A DNA stretch of 64,000 nt from Oegoconia quadripuncta. Taxonomy: Eukaryota > Arthropoda > Insecta > Lepidoptera > Autostichidae. Made by a program: the position numbers and the translations under genes. This document shows, in pieces, positions 10,280 to 20,800 of this stretch (position 1 is the first letter of the stretch; each line of letters opens with the position of its first letter). Where the stretch lies: positions 9,852,657-9,916,656 of the forward strand of contig OX438757.1 in assembly GCA_949316235.1 (NCBI GenBank). Reading direction: 5' to 3'. Below the pieces are notes generated by a model that saw nothing but the letters and a program-made list of their open reading frames with translations, did not search any database and was not told the DNA's origin.

Positions 10280-11218
10280 TATTATGAAATAACGACTTAC
10301 TTCTAAACTATTTTCTTGTTTATATAAAGCGTATGTAAGTGATTGACTGCCTATCAATTGTCATCAATCAATAATAATTATTCATCTTAACTCATAAAAT
10401 CCAAGAAACAAAGTCGTGCCAGCAAATTTCAGAACCGATTTTAACTCGAAAATCTACACTTTATCCTGGTATGTGAACAAATACGAATCACATTGCTTGT
10501 CAGATCGAATACGCCTGATGCGAACAGATTGGCCGTGTCCGGCCCTTGCCTCACACGTTGACACCGCAATTTGTCAACGCCTTCTACCTTGACCAAGAGA
10601 AAATCCTGGTAGAGCGTCTCACATCCTGGAGCGGCGAGTGACGTTACACTACAGAAATATACGGCAAGATATGTCGCATACGACGTTTATAAATTAAGTT
10701 ATTTAACAACAATGATAAAATTTGAACAGTCGACCGCACATCAATACCTAGACTTTGTATTTCTTATTACATGCGCCATAGAAGTTAAACTCAAGAATTG
10801 TTATCCTTGAAGTGCGTTGCGGTAAATTCGTAACGGAATAGATTTTTAAAAAGGTAATTACGTTAGTGAAGTTACCCTTTATTTTAATATTTGCCGTACA
10901 TTTATTATTATTACAAATCTAATGCATAACACTAATCTGACGCCATTTCTTGTAGATATTAAATCAAAGCTACTCCAAGACGATAAATCTTGGAGCCGCG
11001 ATGAGTCATGATGCCTTTCACCTTTCTCAGCCAAATTGGCTTTTAGCAAATTAATTCTTTTCGCTACCTGTCATAGTAAGATGATAGATAAAGTGTCTGC
11101 CAGGGAGAAATTCTTTATTTGACTTAATGCGTCTTTGGACCAACAGATATTTTCTAAATGGGATCGCTCACGTAGTATATTGTTAAACATCGCTTTTTAC
11201 CCGCCACGAAAACGAAGG
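10280..11218. other. No firm feature; GC-richer patch at 10500-10640
   Basis: The patch contains GACAGATTGGCCGTGTCCGG-like sequence and short open stretches on the plus strand, interrupted by stops. It may be a decayed coding remnant. The rest is AT-rich. Confidence 0.25.
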
Positions 11219-11755
11219 GTGTTATAGACATAGACATATATTTATTTGACACCACACTATAGCAACAATAATATTAATAAAAGCAAGAAAATTACTACAA
11301 TATACAGAAACAGATTTGAAAATGCGGTGAGTGCAGTGTGATGTCAAAAATGGACTCTATCTCAGCATATGCTGTAGCAATTGTTACAGCGCTGGTTTTC
11401 AGAGGAGCCCAACGTCGAGAGCCACCGACGCGATGCAGAAAGTTGTACTAGTTGTGCAAATCCATCCACATAACTAAATGTAACAGTTGCATATGGATAA
11501 AATTAAACATTATTTAATATAAATACTGAATATTTATACAGGTAATTTATAAAATTATGACGAAGGAAAGAATAACATAAATATATGAAAGAGTAATACA
11601 GTAATATGGGGAAGCATTATGATAATATAATAAAATTGGTTTGTCGCCACGACAACGCAGGTAACTATGATGGAACAACTCGGCCACCCAAGGGCAAGTT
11701 AATTTGGTAATTTAATAAACACAACATCAATTTTTGTTTAAATGTGCTTATGGAC

Positions 11756-12845
11756 CTAAGTTGTCTGCGGAGGCGGCAGCTTAGCGGCGTAGCTTAGCAA
11801 GGAAAGTACAAGGGAGTCACATAATTTAATTCTTAATTCTATACTTAATAACTCCCTTAAATTATATAAAACTTTAAGCCTATAAAAACATTTCTGTGCA
11901 TTCTCCAGGAAATGGTTCCGGAAATGCAGTGCCTCGTCTATCACGACGCCCAGATTTCGGGCCTCTGATACCCGTTCGACTTGTGTTCCTTTAATAGTTA
12001 CAGCCGGGTCGCAACCAGTTATGCGGGCTACTTGCAGCTTGGACCCTAACATGAGATATTTAGTCTTATGAGGATTCAAGATCAAGGTATTTATTTCCGA
12101 CCATCTCACTATACGATTAAGCATTGCTACAGCTGAACTTGTGTCTTTTGGCTCAAAGAATATATACAGCTGAATGTCATCTGCATATATGTGGTATCGA
12201 CAGTGCTTGATTACAGGACCTACATCCGCACTATATAAAATGAACAAGAGAGGGTCCAGAATAGAACCCAGGGGCACTCCCCTAGTGATGGAAATTGGAC
12301 TGCACAAGACACTGGAGCCATCTCCACCACGAAGCTGGACCATCTGTGAACAACTATCAAGATAGCTCGAGAACCATTTTATTGAAGAGGGTCAAATCCA
12401 TAACAATGCATTTTGAAAAGTAATAGCGGTACATTAATCGCATCAAATGCACATGAAAAATCAAGGAGTACCAAAATAGAGCCCTTGCCCTTATCTTGTG
12501 ATGTTAACACATTGTTCACTATGTCCAACAGTGCAGTGGAAGTACTGTGAGACTTAATAAAACCCGATTGCAATGTAGGTAGAATTTTATTCCTCTCCAA
12601 AAAAAGATGTTAACTGAGAACACACTACTCTTTCAACAAACTTGGATATACAGACAAGTATGCTGAGTGGCCGTAAATCTTTGGCATCCATCACATTATT
12701 TTTCTTAGGAAGTGGTGTTACCAACGCTATCTTCCATGCCTCTGGAAAAGTCCTCGTCAATATCGACCTGTTTACTATTGCGGTGACAGTGTTAAGTGTT
12801 AATAGTAACATGTCAAGCGAAATACCATCTATTCCCAATGTAAAC
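11756..12845 (-). pseudogene. LINE reverse transcriptase, two frameshifts
   Basis: Order on the minus strand: SILTRTFPEAWKIALVTPLPKK and DLRPLSILVCISKFVERVV (about 12800-12620); LQSGF, then LLDFSCAFDAI, holding the first catalytic Asp (12600-12379); then GVPLGSILDPLLFILYSAD and the YADD box (12343-11756, residues 53-56 of that segment), and RNLGVVID. One break lies at a T-run near 12600 and another near 12385; both look like small indels. GVPLG and ILDP replace the usual GVPQG and ILGP. The enzyme would copy LINE RNA at the target site. Confidence 0.8.
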
Positions 12846-13163
12846 GCAATGTAAACAACATTGGGTTTACGATTCGGAGGTCGCGAGTTCGATCCCCAGC
12901 GGGGTACATGTTTAAGTACTCGGTTTGGTTGGTGGTAGGGCATTTTAAATGTCCGCCTGGCTAGCTACCACCATCTTACCTAAACCTGCCGCCAAGCAGC
13001 AATGTCAATAGCATTATTGTGTTCTAGTTGTCAGAGATAAGATAGCCAGTCCCCCAAATGTGTTGGGGTTTCCGGGTCAGTACGCTTCCACCTTCGACCT
13101 CACCTTCACTTAACATCAGGTGTGATTGAGGTCAAGTATGAACCCGTTGTGCGTAAAAAAAAG
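12846..13163 (+). mobile_element. SINE-A nested in the LINE
   Basis: It starts within the head at CAATGTAAACAACATTGGG, so the A box is lost. The B box GAGTTCGATCCCC is at about 12885-12900, followed by the family body and an A-run ending at about 13162. LINE coding sequence is on both sides: GIDGI at about 12835 and PVDENAILKIIQSL at about 13165-13210, read on the minus strand. A target-site duplication was not obvious. Confidence 0.8.
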
Positions 13164-13261
13164 TGATTGGATTATCTTAAGTATAGCGTTTTCATCAACA
13201 GGCTTTAGTTTAAACACGGATGAACCATGTTGGTGATATTCAAAATAAGACAGAACTGTGT

Positions 13262-13480
13262 TTGACGCGTTGTGTGTGTGTGTTCAGTCTTTTTTCGGAT
13301 GTATCCCAGTAATGCGTGGTCCGATTTAAGTGCAATTTTTTTATAATGAATATTAAATGAGGGGAAGGATGTTTGTTTAAAATCGGTTAAGCTTTCTAAG
13401 ACATTTAGCATAACACAGTTGGATGGTAAATTTGGATGATGTTATTGTCTTCGGGGGTTTTCTAAATTTTCAATTTATGA
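13262..13480 (+). repeat. Dispersed repeat D
   Basis: Carries TCGGATGTATCCCAGTAATG, CGTGGTCCGATTTAAGTG, AAAATCGGTTAAGC, ACACAGTTGGATGG and TTTTCTAAATTTTCAATTTA in family order. It begins with a short GT run. It abuts the 5' end of the LINE remnant. Confidence 0.65.
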
Positions 13481-13838
13481 GCAAAAAACTGACTGCTGAC
13501 GCAAAAAGATTTATCATAAGCTTAAAGTCCATGCCTCTCTGTGGCTTTGTAGTGCCAGGACTAAGCCAAAGTTTTAAAAACCTATACCAATATGCAATTA
13601 TCAGTTCACCCACCCCAATATAATTTTGCGGTCCGTGCAAACTTTAATGAAATGCTTTTTTAAAGGTGAAAGTCAAAGGTATGCAAAATAGTACATACAG
13701 CGAAACATTAAATTGATGCGCGGGCCAAAAATGTTTGAACAATATTTATTTCGGAAGTGGTGGTAACTTTTTTTAATTAAATCTATTTTATATTCCATTT
13801 TATTATTTAGAATAATAATTAGATTGACAAATTAGATC
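13481..13838. other. No recognisable feature
   Basis: AT-rich spacer between repeat D and a LINE fragment; no coding signal. Confidence 0.3.
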
Positions 13839-14165
13839 GCTCGTGCATGGAATACTGCTGTCACCTTTGGGATAGTTCAGCCAAGTACCACTTGGCTGCA
13901 CTCTATTCTGTGGAACGACGTGCCAAAAGACTCATTGGTGACCATTCGATAACTGCTAAATTGCAGAGCCTCGCACACCGTCACAAGGTCGCCTGTCTCT
14001 CAGTCTTTTACAGGATGCACTTCGGTGAGTGTGCGTTGGAATTACACAATCTTATTCCACCATCGCCATTCCATCTTCGCCTACTACTGAGACATCTACT
14101 GAGATCGCGTGCTCCATCTTCGGCCACATCGTCACTTCCCATCAGGTGAGATTGTGGTCAAATGC
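13838..14165 (+). pseudogene. LINE ORF2 C-terminal fragment
   Basis: Open from RSCMEYCCHLWDSSAKYHLA through ERRAKRLIGDHSI, LAHRHKVACLSVFYRMHFGE and LHNLIPPSP. This is the region after the reverse transcriptase fingers/palm in lepidopteran Jockey/CR1-like LINEs. It then jumps to the 3'-UTR motif CCCATCAGGTGAGATTGTGG, which is also present at 22190. The segment between (the RTAKEWN block seen at 24770) is deleted. Confidence 0.65.
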
Positions 14166-14240
14166 GTATCCAGTTAACCATTGCTTTCTTTAATTTTCAA
14201 AATTTGAGAGTATTAATTTTATAGTCACCCAAACTGCCCA

Positions 14241-14277
14241 AGGGTCGGAGCAGGAGGACGAGGAGGGAGGGGGAGGT
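14241..14277 (+). repeat. G-rich tract
   Basis: A purine tract with GGG, GGAGG, GGAGGG and GGGGGAGG runs. It could form a G-quadruplex or be a simple repeat remnant. Nothing nearby suggests a regulatory role. Confidence 0.3.
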
Positions 14278-14439
14278 AAATACAGGAGGGTTGATTTTGA
14301 GGTGGATTGGACAATAAAGGAAAAGTCGACCGCCATCTTAGTTTTCTAATCTTGATAACAAAATGAAAATGCTATTTATAATGAAACAAAAGTTTTGAAT
14401 CCAATCGCAAATAAAATTTAAAAGGTTTCGTATTAACGA

Positions 14440-14712
14440 CTGTTTGGTGTAGTGGTTAGAAACTCTGACCACAATACCAAAACGTCGTGGGTTCGAATCC
14501 CGTTAGGGGCATATGTTTGTACGATGAATACAGACATGTGTTCCCGAGTTATGGATATTTTTCATTGATATATGTATTTATTTACAAAAAAAAAAAATAT
14601 TTGTGTAGTTTATCAACCATCTGGTATCCATAACACAAACCTCTAGGTGCTTACTGTGGACCTAGATGACGCTGTGTGTATGTACAAAAATATTTATTTA
14701 TTTATTTATATT
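14440..14712 (+). mobile_element. SINE-B, variant B'
   Basis: tRNA-like head with A-box region TTGGTGTAGTGGTTAG and B box GGGTTCGAATCCCG. The body has TTCCCGAGTTATGG and CAACCATCTGGTATCC, and the tail is (ATTT)n. It differs from the main SINE-B by GTTAGAAACTCTG in place of GATAGTGACCC and by the 3' body ending GACGCTGTGTG. It shares this variant with 55708-55910. Confidence 0.75.
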
Positions 14713-14850
14713 AAGTTTTATATCTTTGGGAGAGGCCTTTGTCCTAATGATCATATAATATCCAATTATTTCATCGATGTTGAAAATTTATTTTGACCTG
14801 AAAAATCAGTCTAATAGATTCAGAACTAGTCTCTGAAATCGAATTAATTA

Positions 14851-14876
14851 ATTGTCCTTAATTAATTAAGGACAAT
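14851..14876. repeat. 26-bp perfect palindrome
   Basis: The half-site ATTGTCCTTAATT is followed by its exact reverse complement with no spacer. Flanking bases TTAATTAATT extend the low-complexity character on the left. Confidence 0.6.
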
Positions 14877-15302
14877 AGGTAGCTATAATGACTACGCGCT
14901 GTGCTAAACTATAACATAGGTCAAACAATGAATCAGCTTTTTACAAAGTATGTAGATAATTCTAACAGATATAAGATACGACTATATTCTTTTCAACTAA
15001 CAACCAAAGCTTCATAAATATTATAATTCCATTGAAGTTCTTCTTGACTTTGTCGGGTCCCGAGATTCACTACAGATGAAATGTTTGCCTCTTTCATTTA
15101 GATTATTTGTAAAGGAATCTTACCTTTATGTATTAAAATAAGCAAAGAAACAATATTTTATTTAACCCATCTCATAACACAAACAATCAGATACATAATA
15201 ATTACAGAGCCGAGAAATGTACCTACAATTAATAAACCTGGCGTTTGCCATCTAGTTTTAGGTCCAAGCAAAATGGAGGTCGAAAAGGTCTCCAACTAAG
15301 AA
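14877..15302. other. No recognisable feature
   Basis: AT-rich; no coding signal and no match to the families seen elsewhere in the window. Confidence 0.3.
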
Positions 15303-15303
15303 A

Positions 15304-15358
15304 GTCAGTACGCTTCCACCTTCGACCTCACTTAATATCAGATGTTGTGCATAAAAAA
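15304..15358 (+). repeat. SINE-A 3' fragment
   Basis: GTCAGTACGCTTCCACCTTC, CTTAATATCAGATG and TTGTGCATAAAAAAA are the last part of the SINE-A body and its tail. It is strongly 5'-truncated, with a small internal deletion. Confidence 0.65.
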
Positions 15359-15384
15359 ATGGGCTTTCGCCGTTCACTACAACG

Positions 15385-15445
15385 TTTGTTTTTACCCTAC
15401 TGTCCAAGAAAGGAGGGTAATTTTTTTCGAGTATCATAGGATACA
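15385..15445 (+). repeat. Short dispersed repeat shared with 30488-30535
   Basis: TACTGTCCAAGAAAGGAGGG followed by TAATTTTTTTCGAGTATCAT resembles the segment at 30488-30535 (CCACCCAAGAAAAGGGGGCA, then TTTTTCGTACTG). It is probably a piece of a larger dispersed element. Confidence 0.35.
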
Positions 15446-16570
15446 TTTTATGGAAAAAAATCCAACATGATGCACGCAAATATGCTGTCGGGTTTTTTGG
15501 ATTTTACATACTTAAATAGTTATTAACTTATCAATGACATGAACTGAGCGAGCTACAACTCACTCGGGCAATGATAATCTTCCCTTTTCCCTTGCTCTTG
15601 TGTAGACCGCTTATCATCCTAAGTATACTTATTTTTATTAACTTATTTGTATTATTTATGTATACATAATCATTTGAACCTATTATCTATTTATTTATGT
15701 TATTACCAATATGTATGTAAGTATTTTTGTTGACCTTGGTCCGTGCTTCATTTTGGAGGCTCCACTGCAATCCAGGTAATGCAACTATCTACTATCAACC
15801 TTATGTGTGTCGTCAAATGGGTTATATAACTTTTATATCTATGTATCTAATGCAGCCTCCAAATGACGTATGGACACAGGTTAACAAAAACACACACTTA
15901 TAGCAATTATATAAGACCAACTGATAAACAGGAGTAACTTACAGAATGTATTTGCATGCAATGCAAGGGATGATTATTTATTAGACACTTTATTTATTTC
16001 ACTTACCTAATACTTACGGTAAAAAAACTCATCCAGTATATCTAAATCAAATCATTTCATTTTACCACTCGACCTTAATTTCCTGCTTTCGAACCAAAAA
16101 GATTTTAGTTAGTGTCCACAGACATCTTACTGTCAAAGCAGTACTTGAGTAGAGCTCAAAAATGTTTCATTTATATTTCCAAGGTTTTATTTTCTAGGTC
16201 GAATTATGTTAACAACAAAATATATTCATTGTTTCCAGTTAGCAGTCAAATGACATTGAGATAGGTCTTTTAAATCGTTCTCGACACCTCGATCGCCAAG
16301 CATTAAGTCTAAGTGGTACTCCGTGTTCGATGAGCTTTTGAATCATCCATGCTGACCAAAACCCCTCAACACGAACAAAGCAATGGCATGTGAAGGTCAA
16401 TTTACATTGGTTGAAAACATGTGTAATCAGCTGAGCTTTGCACGGTCGAGAAGATCTTTTGATCTTCACCAGCTTCTACACGATTTTAGGTAGGTACGAA
16501 GAGTCTTTTGTATCGATATGAATAGAAGAAGAATTTAGTCACGTAGGTATAGGTGGAGAGGGCTTTTAAA
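15446..16570. other. No recognisable feature
   Basis: Mostly AT-rich. The minus-strand ORF 16469-16239 (76 codons) has balanced composition but no motif known to me. Confidence 0.3.
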
Positions 16571-16572
16571 AT

Positions 16573-16856
16573 GACATTTTTTATGCGCATCGGATTAGCG
16601 TTTGACGTCAACCATGACCTTCTTATTAACTGAGATAAGGTTGAAGGTGTAAGCACCCTCACCCCAACTTATTTGGGGAAGTATGGGGGAAGCCAAATTA
16701 TCTCATGTAGCCGAAACACAACATTGCTATTAACATTGCTGCTTAAAGGTAAGGTAAACCAACAAAATCAAGTACATGTATCCCGCTGGGAATCGAATCC
16801 GCAACCTCCGTTTTGTAAACCTTATTCTGTTTACAGTGAGCTACAGAGGCGGTTTA
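16573..16856 (-). mobile_element. SINE-A, diverged
   Basis: On the minus strand: a head with CGCCTCTGTAGCTCACTG, B box GCGGATTCGATTCCCAGCGG, a body with AGCAATGTTAATAGCAATG, then a tail with GCATAAAAAATG. The middle, including most of the GGTGGTAGGGC block, is deleted. Confidence 0.7.
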
Positions 16857-17077
16857 GGATTTAGTTCGATATCAGCTTCGAAACGCATCAAACCAATCGG
16901 AACAAATCAGTAAGCTTTTTAGATTATTCAAAATTTTCAGCTACAAATTTAATTTTGCGTTCGACGAAATAAGTGATTCAAGTCTATTAAAAACCGAAGG
17001 TATGCGAGTTAACCCTAAATTAATGCGTGTCAGACAAATTTTTTCATATCTTTGTATGTTTAGCCGACATTTACGTC

Positions 17078-17138
17078 ACCCATGGGAAGGGAAGATTCGT
17101 CCTATTCCGTACCTGCCAGCCACACGGCCACATAAGAG
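17078..17138 (+). repeat. Dispersed repeat E, terminal fragment
   Basis: ACCCATGGGAAGGGAAGATT and CCAGCCACACGGCCAC correspond to the end of family E (CCCACGGGAAGAGATAGG at 43499 and CCACATGGCAC at 10256). Confidence 0.35.
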
Positions 17139-17139
17139 T

Positions 17140-17522
17140 TTACCATACTATGTAACTAAGTATGTAAACCATAATACTTTGCCACGTACAATTTATGTAT
17201 GAGACATGGCCTATCAATTACCTACATTAATTTACGTTGGAATCTGTTCGCTTAGACCGCCCTTGAAATCTAATTATGTCCCCCATCGTCATAACAATTG
17301 TACCTAGTTATATGTATATAGCACTCTCGCATTGATATATTACAGTGGAACTAATATCTCAATGCCCAGGGTGACAATGAGTAGGTATATCTTATTTGGA
17401 AGGATACAGGTCTTGAGGTCTGTAATGATTCCTTTTCACTGTGTAAGCTGCTTATTGGTTTGTCATACCGGTCTAAAAAATTTAAATCATTTATATCACG
17501 TCACGATATTCATTTATACGAA
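17140..17522. other. No recognisable feature
   Basis: AT-rich spacer between two family E fragments. The 64-codon ORF at 17332-17526 looks random. Confidence 0.3.
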
Positions 17523-17524
17523 AT

Positions 17525-17745
17525 GAAATTGTCAATATCCCAAGCATAAGCGGTTGGGTGTTCCAAATATGAAAGTTTAATGCTCGCAGCAACATACATG
17601 ATTCACCTTTTGAAATACATAGAAATGCACACAGCACAGAGGGTGAGACCATCGCCGTTGAAATGTGCAAGATTAAGAAGTGTTTTGATGTAAACTCTCT
17701 TAGTCGCCTTTAACGATACAGGCGAGAAGTCGGGAAGAGATGGAT
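17525..17745 (+). repeat. Dispersed repeat E
   Basis: CCAAGCATAAGCGGTTGGG, GTGTTCCAAATATG, GAAATGCACACAGCAC, ACCATCGCCGTTGAAATG, CTCTTAGTCGCCTTTAACGA and GGGAAGAGATGGATTGG follow the order of the copies at 9980 and 43330. Confidence 0.6.
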
Positions 17746-17749
17746 TGGT

Positions 17750-18304
17750 TCAATACCGGTACGTGCCGAATACCGAAAAACATTTATTTTTTGAATTTGC
17801 AACAAAAACATGAATTCAATACCAGCACTAGTAGCATGACAGGCGGTACAAACGTTTATGTCGCGCGAGATAATATTTGTCCCGCTCATTCGTTTGGACG
17901 AAATTTACAACTAACCCACTCTTACGTCGCGTCATGCGCGACAAAGATGTCATGGTACGCGGGCAGGACAATCCCATAGATCTGCTGCGATTTTAAAAAC
18001 TGTCCCAGCACGAGTCGGATTCGTGTTTAAAGTTCCTTATCGTACAAACACTTATATGATAAATAAGAAGATATATGACATACAGCACCATGTACTTAGT
18101 GGAAATATATAGAATAAGTGGAGGCATACAAGTGGTAGCGCCTGACAAGCAATTAGACATAAAGACTTCACGTGTATTTGCTCAATAACCTTTTGCCAGT
18201 CATTCCAGTACATTTTTATACTTAACTAGCGGGATAATAATTTACCTATTTTTATTATTGGCTATTTCATTTTTTACTTTAGAGTATGCACTACAATCAG
18301 ACCA
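17750..18304. other. No recognisable feature
   Basis: The 79-codon ORF at 17740-17979 has no known motif. The rest is AT-rich. Confidence 0.3.
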
Positions 18305-18305
18305 A

Positions 18306-18372
18306 GTTAGCATTTTTTTTGTTAGCACTTGACGTCAATCACACCTGATGTTAAGTGAAGATGAAACCGAAG
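18306..18372 (-). repeat. SINE-A 3' fragment
   Basis: A T-run, then ACTTGACGTCAATCACACCT and GATGTTAAGTGAAGATG: the reverse complement of the SINE-A 3' end. The body is missing. Confidence 0.6.
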
Positions 18373-18817
18373 CTGGATAGAACAACGATGCTCTATAGCA
18401 TACTATTAGTATAACCATTAAGATGAAATCGTTGATTTAAGCTTTTTTTTTCAAGTTTTCTTGAATTTGCCATGGTAGAGGCTATATCAACTCGTATCCT
18501 TTAATAATTTGCTATCTATTACGGCTAAAACTGTAGAACGCTGTGACGGACGAACAGAATAAACAGACGAACGTAACGTTTAAATCGTATACGGAATTCC
18601 AAAATATTAAGTTTTCAATTTAAAAGAATATATAGCATTTTTTCTGTTGTTATGAAAAACTTAAAATCGGTATCATTTATTTTCAATTACTATCCTGCTT
18701 GAATGGTATAAAGTTTTATTAGAATCCGTTTATTCATTTCGGAAAATCTGAATTTGTAAAATACGATTTCTCCACAGTTAATTGGTAGTAATAATATCAT
18801 CGATTTAAAAAAGCAAT

Positions 18818-18960
18818 TGTGTTAAAAACATCGAAAAAGTTAAAAACAGCTGAACCAATTCCCATCAAACATGGCTAAGAACCATCGAGCAAATACCAGT
18901 TTTCAAAAATAAGAAGCATATTTCAAATCTGTTCATCCATTTTCACAAACATTTGTCACA
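18818..18960 (-). repeat. Dispersed repeat D, fragment
   Basis: GTGTTAAAAACATCGAAAAAG, CAGCTGAACCAATTCCC and ATCAAACATGGCTAAGAACC are reverse complements of the central family D segment. Similar blocks lie at 27570-27640. Confidence 0.45.
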
Positions 18961-19052
18961 AACAGACTTACTGCGTAAGGGGTTCCTATTATTTTATTAT
19001 GTTTATTGAGTATTTAACTACAGTCTAATATACATATATGTATAGCACATAT

Positions 19053-19290
19053 GACGACCGATTGGTGTAGTGGATAGTGACCCTATCAGCGAAACCAACG
19101 GTTGCGGGTTCGAATCCCGCGAGGGGTAAATGTTTGTGTGATGAATACGAACATTTATTCCCGAGTCTTGGATGTTTATATAAATATTTATGTATGTTTA
19201 TCCGTTATCTAGTATCCATAGCACAAGCTTTGCTTAGTTTGGGACTGGATGATTGGTGTAAGTGTCAGAAATATTATATTATATTATATA
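19053..19290 (+). mobile_element. SINE-B
   Basis: tRNA-like head GACGACCGATTGGTGTAG, A-box region TGGTGTAGTGGATAGTG, B box GGGTTCGAATCCCGCG (about 19108-19123). The body has ATTCCCGAGTC, TATCCGTTATCTAGTATCC and GCTTTGCTTAGTTTGGGAC, and a TATTATAT tail. Near full length. The apparent 96-codon ORF over it is a by-product. The head is a SINE promoter, not a tRNA gene, since the body always follows it. Confidence 0.85.
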
Positions 19291-19638
19291 TAATATTATT
19301 ATATAAGAATGACATCGACAACTGGTCGGAACCTTTTATCCGCCCGCACGTTCCTATTGATTGGTAGAAATACCCTCACATCTCAAATTCTACCATTACC
19401 ACGTGTCGTATGGGATGATAACACACAATAAAGCTCTTAATATGACCCTTCGTACGTAATATTGAACGTAAAGGCATAACTTACGTAACTTCCATGACGT
19501 CGGTAACATGAATCCTGTACAAATTACATGGCATATTGCTCTATTAGGCAAAGAGAAAACGTGCCACGGGATTAAATTTAGCACTTGCAGTTTAGGCTTC
19601 TCACTAAGCCCTCTTACATACTATTATTACGTAATTAC
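19291..19638. other. No recognisable feature
   Basis: Low-complexity TATAAT at the left edge (SINE tail), then ordinary AT-rich sequence. Confidence 0.3.
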
Positions 19639-19734
19639 TAATGTCCGTTTTACATTTTCTTTTCTAATCGGGTTTTGGTTAAGGATAGGGCAGTTTATGA
19701 AACTGTTCGAGGATGGGATGTTGTTCGGGTATAT

Positions 19735-19912
19735 TTATGTATGTATGTATTTCGTTCGCGTGGAATATTTCATGAAAATCGGTTGGACAAAAATTCCGCC
19801 TATATATTAATCTAAGTCTTAATCTGTCTACCAACCAAATTTCATCCAAATCAGACGCCCCAGGAGAAGAGTTAACAAACACACTCACATTTATAATATT
19901 AGTTGGATAGAT
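19735..19912 (+). repeat. Repeat with a family F-like end
   Basis: CATGAAAATCGGTTGG, CAACCAAATTTCATCCAAATC and ACATTTATAATATTAGTTGG match the distal part of family F (for example 23215-23312). The proximal part is different or too diverged. Confidence 0.45.
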
Positions 19913-20036
19913 TTCTATGTTACCTCATGTAGCCTAAATGGCTTAACCGATTTTGAAGAAGATGTCCATGTGGCTAACCACAAATATGTTTTCTTTGCTG
20001 CCAAGGAGCATATAATTTGGGAGTTCTGAGTGAGCG

Positions 20037-20092
20037 CGTTTCAACCTCCGGCCTCAACTTCATTTAACATCAAGCGCTGACGTTTATGTGTT
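20037..20092 (+). repeat. SINE-A 3' fragment, degenerate
   Basis: AACCTCCGGCCTCAACTTCA and TTTAACATCAAGCGCTGACG resemble the SINE-A 3' body (CTTCGGCCTCATCTTCACTT, then AACATCAGGTGTGATTG). Confidence 0.4.
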
Positions 20093-20116
20093 AGACACCT
20101 AATGTTGTGGTAAGTG

Positions 20117-20335
20117 ATGGCCGGCAGGGTATTAAGTTTCTAGAGTGGAGGCCACGCGCCCGCAAGCGCAGCGACAGGAAGTCCATGCATAAGGTGGACG
20201 GACGACTTAATGAAAGTCGCGTTGAGTCGCTGGATGTAGACAATTCCAACTGGTCTCTCTAGAAATCTATGGGAGATGACTATTTTCAGCAGTGGACATC
20301 CTGTGGCTAATATGATGGTGATGAATAAATGGTGG
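20117..20335 (+). mobile_element. RTE-like LINE 3' end
   Basis: Encodes, with frameshifts, the typical RTE C-terminus: a TTTCTAGAGTGGAGGCCACG block (VLEWRPR), GTGGACGGACGACTTAATG (WTDDL) and GTCGCTGGATG. It ends CAGCAGTGGACATCCTGTGG and a (GATGAT)-type tail at about 20315. About 220 bp remain. The 5' truncation is typical of target-primed reverse transcription. Confidence 0.65.
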
Positions 20336-20698
20336 CAAGAGTGTAGTTCTCGACAGAGTAGAATAGGACCAGACAGTGAAGGGCAGCAGCGTCATTGGAC
20401 CGGTGCTTCCAAAATCTGCGGTCGCCAACCCGCCCAGTATGGATATTAAAACAAAGGTTGTACGCATTGGTGGAAATAAATTCTTCTTCATCAAATCCTT
20501 CCATGAAATGCGATGAAACTCGCTGAAGGGAAGAGGCTAAAAATTAATAATTGAATTGAACCGCCAAAAATTGGCAAAACAACCGACTTCAGTAAGGTTC
20601 CACTTTCTGAATTTAAATTCTTGACTCGTTGGTGTAAACACCAAAATCGCTATACTGGATGAGTTTTTTTACCGCAAGAAAAAAATATAGGGCATATT
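20336..20698. other. Possible further LINE-derived sequence
   Basis: At 20360-20520 a plus-strand frame reads RCFQNLRSPTRPVWILKQR, which could be a diverged retroelement segment. It has stops on both sides. The overlapping minus-strand ORFs of 65-75 codons are not supported. Confidence 0.2.
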
Positions 20699-20699
20699 A

Positions 20700-20800
20700 G
20701 TTAAATGAAATAGAATGAAATAGAATAGAAAGCTTTAATTGTGTCATTTGACGGTCGCGTTTGTCGGCATTCTATCGCATGATAGAAACCCTACAAATCC
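20700..20800 (-). mobile_element. Possible LINE 3' tail
   Basis: On the minus strand the sequence ends ATTAAAGCTTTCTATTCTATT with a repeated ATTCT unit, a tail form seen in Jockey-like elements. There is no coding support. Confidence 0.3.

Larger units (their letters stand above)
11222..13260 (-). mobile_element. Jockey/CR1-like LINE, decayed, with nested SINE
   Basis: The minus strand carries ORF2 reverse transcriptase sequence from about 13215 down to about 11790, interrupted by a SINE at 12846-13163. It is followed by an apparent 3' UTR and a tail at 11222-11250 reading AATAAATATATGTCTATG. The 5' part (endonuclease, ORF1) is missing. After SLLSYA at about 11790 the sequence leaves the reverse transcriptase frame, so part of the C-terminus is lost or rearranged. 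It is immobile now. Confidence 0.75.

Noticed and set aside
12587..12943. 118-codon minus-strand ORF read as one protein
   Set aside because: A chimera: its first part is SINE-A sequence and the rest LINE reverse transcriptase; not a fusion gene.
16239..16469. 76-codon minus-strand ORF with several Cys and Arg
   Set aside because: No motif could be assigned; isolated in AT-rich DNA.
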